Part shown: positions 59,537 through 64,000 of the stretch, piece by piece
How the letters are laid out: every line of letters starts with the position of its first letter
Position numbering within the stretch: the first letter of the stretch is position 1
Origin: Acanthococcus lagerstroemiae
Taxonomy: Eukaryota > Arthropoda > Insecta > Hemiptera > Eriococcidae
Direction of reading: 5' to 3'
Length of the DNA stretch: 64,000 nt
NCBI GenBank assembly: GCA_031841125.1
Contig: CM063109.1
Coordinates: 26,321,321 to 26,385,320, forward strand
Notes under the pieces: generated by a model
Databases searched by the model: none
What the model saw: the letters and a program-made list of their open reading frames with translations, nothing else
What the model was told of the DNA's origin: nothing
Program-made: the position numbers and the translations under genes

Positions 59537-59914
59537 CTTGTCGTTACCGAGCGACTTTACTTCGGTCTTAAACGTTTTAACAGCTTTGCTGAAAATGGCC
59601 ATAAAGTTGAGCGGTCGTAAAATTATATAGGCATACTTTGGTCGTTCATTCGGCTTCGGTGCATGACCGATATTCGTCGACAACAACAAACCAGAGATGG
59701 CTACTAGTTTCGTCTTCACGGTTGCAGAATCCAGAGACGAGAAATGTGAAGCCAATCGAGGCAGTTGAGCAACTCGAACAGTCTTACGTAAGGTGACCCT
59801 GAACTTGGGAGAAGTTCTCGTCTGAATCGCAATCGGTGTACACATACTCGACAAATTGAAAAATGCAATTCGAGACCAAATTTTATACTCCGTCTGACCC
59901 ACCCTCTTAGCCAT
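59537..59914 (-). CDS. Candidate exon, unidentified gene
   Basis: An open minus-strand frame of about 126 codons ends at donor GACAAG then GTAAAT in phase 0, joining in frame to the 59207-59296 exon. It reads IWSRIAFFNLSSMCTP, VRVAQLPRLASHF, KTKLVAISGLLLSTN, YAYIILRPLNFMAIF and VKTFKTEVKSLGNDK. The 5' boundary is unclear: an ATG at 59914 or an acceptor at 59898 or about 59825. Helical, repeat-like composition would suit a large HEAT-type or lipid-transfer scaffold, but this is only an impression. Confidence 0.35.
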
Positions 59915-59919
59915 TAACA

Positions 59920-61185
59920 GAATTTAGAAACTTCGCTCAACTCCTCGAAACGCGTACTGAATTGATTATCGTTTGGTTGGCGAAAACCGGAATGTCTCGA
60001 GATGAAATCAAAAAACGAAAACCTCGTTTCGTGTTTCTACAGGACCAAGGTTACCAATTTAGGATAAGTGTAACTAATGGGTAATTTGAAAAGGGAAAAA
60101 AAGGAAGGCATATTTCAGTATTAACTAGCACATATCTCGAATGCTGAACATGTTACACGTTTAATGTTGCCATATAGTATTATCTCTCTTTTCCAAAAAT
60201 TACCGCACGTTCCCTTTTCCAAACACCCAAGAATCAGATAAAGAGGCTGAATGTTCTATTGCCGTGGCAGTTTCGGGGTACATCCTTAAATTAATCTTCT
60301 TGCCCCCGTTTTCTCAATTTGAATCAGCGACCATTTTCGCTAATTTTTTTTAGCGTGTAACTACTGATGGAATCAGTAGCCTTTTTAACACACTGACTCG
60401 GTCAGCGAATATACACAAAAAAATAAGTGAATTTGGTCGTTGATGGACTGTGGTCCACTTATCGCTGATTCAAATTTAGAGTTACCTACTCTCGTTTTCA
60501 AGCTTGATCATTCCATATCAAATGTTCTTGTGACCATTAAGTCAGACCAAGTTTGTTGATTAGTTTCTCTTCTCCCAAAACCTCGAAAACCCATTTCCAT
60601 TCACATCAGAGGGCACCTGTTTGAATTTATGAATTTTCAAACACTCTCACATTTTGAAGGTTGGTAGCTCCGAAGCAAATGAAGACATATGTGAAGTTTA
60701 CACAATTTAATTTATTATCAGATTCATTTTCAAGTACTCGTACCATGTACTTTACCTTTTCTTATCAGCGATAGACTTTTCAAAATTGAGGAAGTTGCTG
60801 CCAAAAATGTGAATAGATTACACAAGACAACCCTGTACAGACAAAAAAAAAAAACGTTGAAAGTTTCTGGGAGGGATTTTTAAATTTTATTTATTTCTTA
60901 AATTTCCAAATTACAATCTGCGCAGTGACTATCAGTATTTTTTTTTCCAGAAAAAACAGTTAAAGATGATTTGAAAAAGAAAATAAATAAATAAATGCAT
61001 GAGATGTGGATACCCTCGACAGAAGCGAAGCTTTTTTCCCGTTATGTGAGTTGCTATATCCATCGGTAGGTGCGTGTACTGAATGTTATCTGACAAAAAA
61101 CTGTTAGTGGACATGTGGAAGGGATGCCGTCTGGTTTCACATACGGGCGCGCGCCTTGCTCTCACTCTTCTCTTTTTTTTTTTAC
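59920..61185. other. Non-coding stretch
   Basis: AT-rich sequence; A-run at 60842-60853, AAATAAATAAATAA at 60980. No supported exon. Confidence 0.3.
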
Positions 61186-61189
61186 ATCT

Positions 61190-61305
61190 AAACTAAGGAT
61201 AGTAACTACGCTCGTCCTTCCAGTGTTCCTTATGGCTCCGAAACCTGGACAATCAAGGCAGACGACCGTAAAAGAATTGACGCCTTTGAATCTGACATTT
61301 TTCGA
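61190..61305 (+). mobile_element. Short LINE fragment beside a mariner relic
   Basis: After LVLPVFL a one-base shift gives YGSETWTIKADDRKRIDAFE, a highly conserved block past the reverse transcriptase of RTE-like elements, related to YGSESW in LINE-C. Only about 115 bases remain. Confidence 0.65.
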
Positions 61306-61690
61306 CACGAGAAAAGGCGTCACCCACTTCGCACACACGTGGCTAAGCTTTAATTCGTTGTTTAAAATGTTGTGTGCGGAACCTACCGAAATATTCATGA
61401 TATTCATGATGTTGGCTATCCGTTCGACACTTATGGACCTGTCTTCCTGCACCAGAGCCCAATTCACCTGATCAGCGGCAATTTTTCGCCTTCCACCGTG
61501 AGGAATCAGTTCGGTCGACTCTCGGCCCTGTTTAAAGCTGAAATGCCACCGAAAAATCGTTCTTTTGGCCATACACAGATCACCCCGCATACTTCTTTTA
61601 TCATTTCAACAATTTACGGCGCGGTTTTGCCCAAACGATGGTAAAATTCTATCATGCAACGTTGTTCGTTTTTTAAAGCGGCGTCCCACA
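61306..61690 (-). pseudogene. Mariner-family transposase N-terminal fragment
   Basis: The minus strand reads EQRCMIEFYHRLGKTA, then in shifted frames a VEMIKEVCG block and DLCMAKRTIFRWH, followed by FKQGREST, GGRRK, QEDRSISVERIANIM, SVGSAHNIL and LKLSHVCAKWVTPFL. This is the paired helix-turn-helix DNA-binding region of mariner transposases in the right order. A frameshift and a stop near 61630 break it. The catalytic DD(D/E) half is missing: at 61305 the sequence switches to LINE. The ends (terminal inverted repeats) were not found. Confidence 0.75.
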
Positions 61691-61699
61691 TGTTAAAAA

Positions 61700-62510
61700 C
61701 GTGGTAGGCGAAAATCAAAATCAACACGATTTCAAAATCACTACCCTGAATCGACACAAACAAGTTCCAGGACGCTACTAACGGTTGCTATGGATACAAA
61801 ACATTCGTCGATGTTCTGCTAAATACCTATGTGCAGAACACGTAATTTGACAGGAGAGCGAAAAAACTGTATAAATTGTGCCTACCTGACTTAGACCGTG
61901 GAAAATAATTTTAAATCATAGTTTAAAAAGTTAGAATCGAGTTTGAATAAGTTTTAAGAATTTTTCTCTGTGTAAAGTTCGTAAAAAATAAAATAACCAT
62001 TATACACACATAGGAGGTATTTTCATCAACACATAGGAGATATTTCCCAATTATTAGAATTTTTAATTTCGTACAAAAACAAAGTTCTAAACTTCATACT
62101 TAAAACTTGGAGGAAAAGTCTAAAAAGGAACTTCAAACTAATCTAAATGAAAACATTCAATATCTTCTAAAAAAAAAAAAAAAAAAAAAAAAGTAATAAA
62201 TTGAATATCTCCCCGAAAAGAAAATAAATATATATAAAAATAAATAAATGAATCTAATACATCATCATCTTGGGCGGGTAACAAAATGTTAGTGCAGTGG
62301 ACTGAGTTCTAAACTTGGTCAAAAGTTAATATCTATGGATCAAAGCAGAACAATCCAATTCCAAATTACAAGTTTTGAAATCATCACGGTTGGAATTTTC
62401 AAAATGCATCTATTTCCCTGTATTTGGACCTTTTGATTTACGTTTTGGAGACAATGAATAGTTGTTTTACTACCCGGAGTTTGTAATATAGAAGTTCAAT
62501 TCTTCAGGAA
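61700..62510. other. Non-coding stretch with poly(A)
   Basis: A run of more than 20 A lies at 62169-62193. No supported exon. Confidence 0.3.
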
Positions 62511-62519
62511 CATACCGGC

Positions 62520-62884
62520 AAGGGGGCAACTAACCCCCCGTAGGAATTTTTCACTCAGCAGTTGGGAAATTTCACCATTTTAGCCAGGCGAGTTGGGAAA
62601 ATCCAACAAGTTAAAAGGTTTTTTTTTTTGCTTTGATACTTGGGAATTGAGTTGAGAAGTTGGGAAAACCCAGCAAGTCAAACGGCTCTTCTTTTGCATT
62701 GATACTTGAGAATTTTGAGTTGAGTCAGTTGGAAAAATCCAACAAGTCGAAAGTTTTTTTTTTTTGTTTTGCTTTGATACTTGGGAATTCTGAGTTGAAT
62801 CAGTCGGGAATTTCACATTTTTTACCCCTCCCCCTCTCCCCCCCCCAAAAAAAAATAAAAGAAAAACTCTTCGGTACGTCCCTG
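62520..62884 (-). repeat. CAGGGACGTACC-end repeat family, copy 3
   Basis: It has the same minus-strand start (CAGGGACGTACCGAAGAG at 62884) as the copies at 39.9 and 53.2 kb. It holds three to four internal units of AAATCCAACAAGTCAAAAGG, TTTTTGCTTTGATACTTG and GAGTTGAGTCAGTTGG. The internal unit number therefore differs among copies (one, two, and three to four). Confidence 0.65.
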
Positions 62885-62980
62885 CAATCCTTATAACTAA
62901 ATTTGAAGTTGGATCGATTTGGTTTGGAACCACAGATTCAGATTACTCTTGAACTGAACCCTTCATGTAAATCAGCTTAC

Positions 62981-63161
62981 CAGGATTATCATTATTAGAA
63001 AGTATGAAGAAATTAATCTCCATCTGCGTGGAAGCCGCACTCTCTGGTAATTTGGAGCTAACAGTAAGCAGTTCCTCGTCAAAAATTTCCATAGCTTGTA
63101 GATCCAAGCTCACTAGCAATCTTTGCTCATCAATTTTAAGTCCAGGATTGTTTGACTTCAT
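62981..63161 (-). CDS. Candidate first coding exon, unidentified gene
   Basis: ATG in AAACAATGAAG at 63161 opens 60 codons plus one base, MKSNNPGLKIDEQRLLVSLD to FFILSNNDNP, ending at a strong donor (AATCCTG then GTAAGC). A possible 5' untranslated intron (GTAAGA near 63249 to ATTAAACAG at about 63168) precedes it. The acidic, balanced composition looks genuinely coding. Its phase does not fit directly onto the 59.5-59.9 kb exon, so any link needs a further exon. I do not recognise the protein. Confidence 0.4.
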
Positions 63162-63440
63162 TGTTTTCTGTTTAATAACCGTTTAAATTAATTTTTATTG
63201 AGTCTATGGCATTGAATTCAGGAGCTGTGAAATTTATTGCAATCTTACCTTATTTCAAACGCTGAATGCTTTTACTATGAAGTGTTGCATCAGCTCACGG
63301 TTCATCCATAGAAAATTATAAAGATTTTTGTAATTTTTAATTTAAATTGTATGACCAAACGAGACAAATTAATGAGAAAATAAGGTAAGTTATTCCTAAC
63401 TTCTTATCATAAAGACACGAAACGCACATATAGGAGATAA

Positions 63441-63723
63441 CATGGGCGCCGACATGGCACTTTTTAGGGGGGCAAAGCCCCCATCCAATAAAAACTTTGG
63501 AAGGGTGACGCCCCCCCCCATTATTTTCAACTCAATAATGGAAAAAGTACAACAAATTTTACCATCAATGTTTAAATTTAAGAAAACAATAAGAAATCGA
63601 GTGAGAATAAAATCGATAATACCGAAATATCAGACGCGCCTCAATAAAATAATCAATGAAGAAATCGCGCTCAGCTGATTCTGCCCCCCCCCCCCCAATA
63701 TTTTCCATAAGTCGGCGCCTATG
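63441..63723. mobile_element. 283-bp hAT-like MITE with exact 8-bp target duplication
   Basis: GGAGATAA occurs on both flanks (63433-63440 and 63724-63731). The ends are CATGGGCGCCGAC and, on the minus strand, CATAGGCGCCGAC, continuing with ATGG or TTATGG. A perfect GGGGGC-AAA-GCCCCC hairpin lies at 63468-63482 and two C-tracts (63510-63519, 63684-63696). There is no transposase. The open frame across it is not a gene. Confidence 0.85.
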
Positions 63724-63731
63724 GGAGATAA

Positions 63732-64000
63732 TATTTGCAACCACAATTTTGGGCATATTGACATAGGAGGTATCGAAAGCGCTCTTTGGCGACGAAAAAA
63801 TTAATTAGATCGACTCCTTCTGGGTAGACTTTGCCCTAATTCCGTTCTTCGTCTTCAATATAGTATTAATAATGGTAATTGGAATATGCATATAAGACTA
63901 GAACGGAATAGCCTTTAAATCACGCTTCTAAGATTACAGTAAGAACACTGAATCAACAAAAAGCTACAGTTCCGAGGGTGTAGACCACGACATATCGTAG
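63732..64000. other. Non-coding end of window
   Basis: No supported exon or repeat was recognised. Confidence 0.3.

Overview
This is a window of animal nuclear DNA, almost certainly from an insect. The AT-rich sequence has GT-AG introns, no operons and no dense coding. The one clear host gene is a receptor guanylate cyclase whose kinase-homology region, cyclase domain and C-terminal tail match the insect Gyc76C family. The species cannot be fixed from the sequence. A strongly TE-loaded genome, such as a hemipteran's, is plausible but is inference.

Layout. At 0.4-0.6 kb a minus-strand exon encodes an Arg-Gly-rich (RGG) segment of an unidentified gene. From 3.1 to 3.9 kb lie a GATC-dense array and a cluster of perfect hairpins. 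At 4.4-5.9 kb there is a decayed relic that looks like a PIF/Harbinger transposon (Myb/SANT-like ORF plus transposase trace). From 7.2 to 22 kb the window is mostly tandem repeats (units of about 80, 105, 290, 90 and 120 bp) and LINE fragments. From 22.6 to 26.4 kb there is a nearly full-length CR1/Jockey-like LINE. From 28.8 to 32.7 kb a second LINE is split by a 1.6-kb DNA transposon that carries a 107-bp SINE-like element. A gag fragment of an LTR retrotransposon follows (32.7-33.4 kb, minus), then MITEs and dispersed repeats.

The Gyc76C-like gene runs on the minus strand from 51.3 to 37.8 kb. Twelve exons, one only 12 nt long, join in phase to give 817 codons of the cytoplasmic half: pseudokinase, dimerisation helix, cyclase and Ser-rich tail. 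The extracellular and transmembrane exons were not found in the window, so they should lie beyond an intron of more than 12 kb or outside the window. Its introns hold a hAT-like MITE, a copy of a repeat family seen elsewhere in the window, a large inverted repeat and a long GAATTCTTCGGA-type degenerate array.

From 52 to 64 kb there are further repeats, another LINE fragment, a disrupted plus-strand gene of an uncharacterised insect family (57.5-58.5 kb), minus-strand candidate exons of unidentified gene(s) (59.2-59.9 and 63.0-63.2 kb), a mariner relic with a LINE scrap beside it, and a 283-bp hAT-like MITE with an exact 8-bp target duplication.

The window reads as layered insertion history around one conserved signalling gene. 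No new multi-gene system is visible. The least explained items are the 107-bp element with exact boundaries, the GATC array, and two LINE copies that share the same inactivating frameshift.
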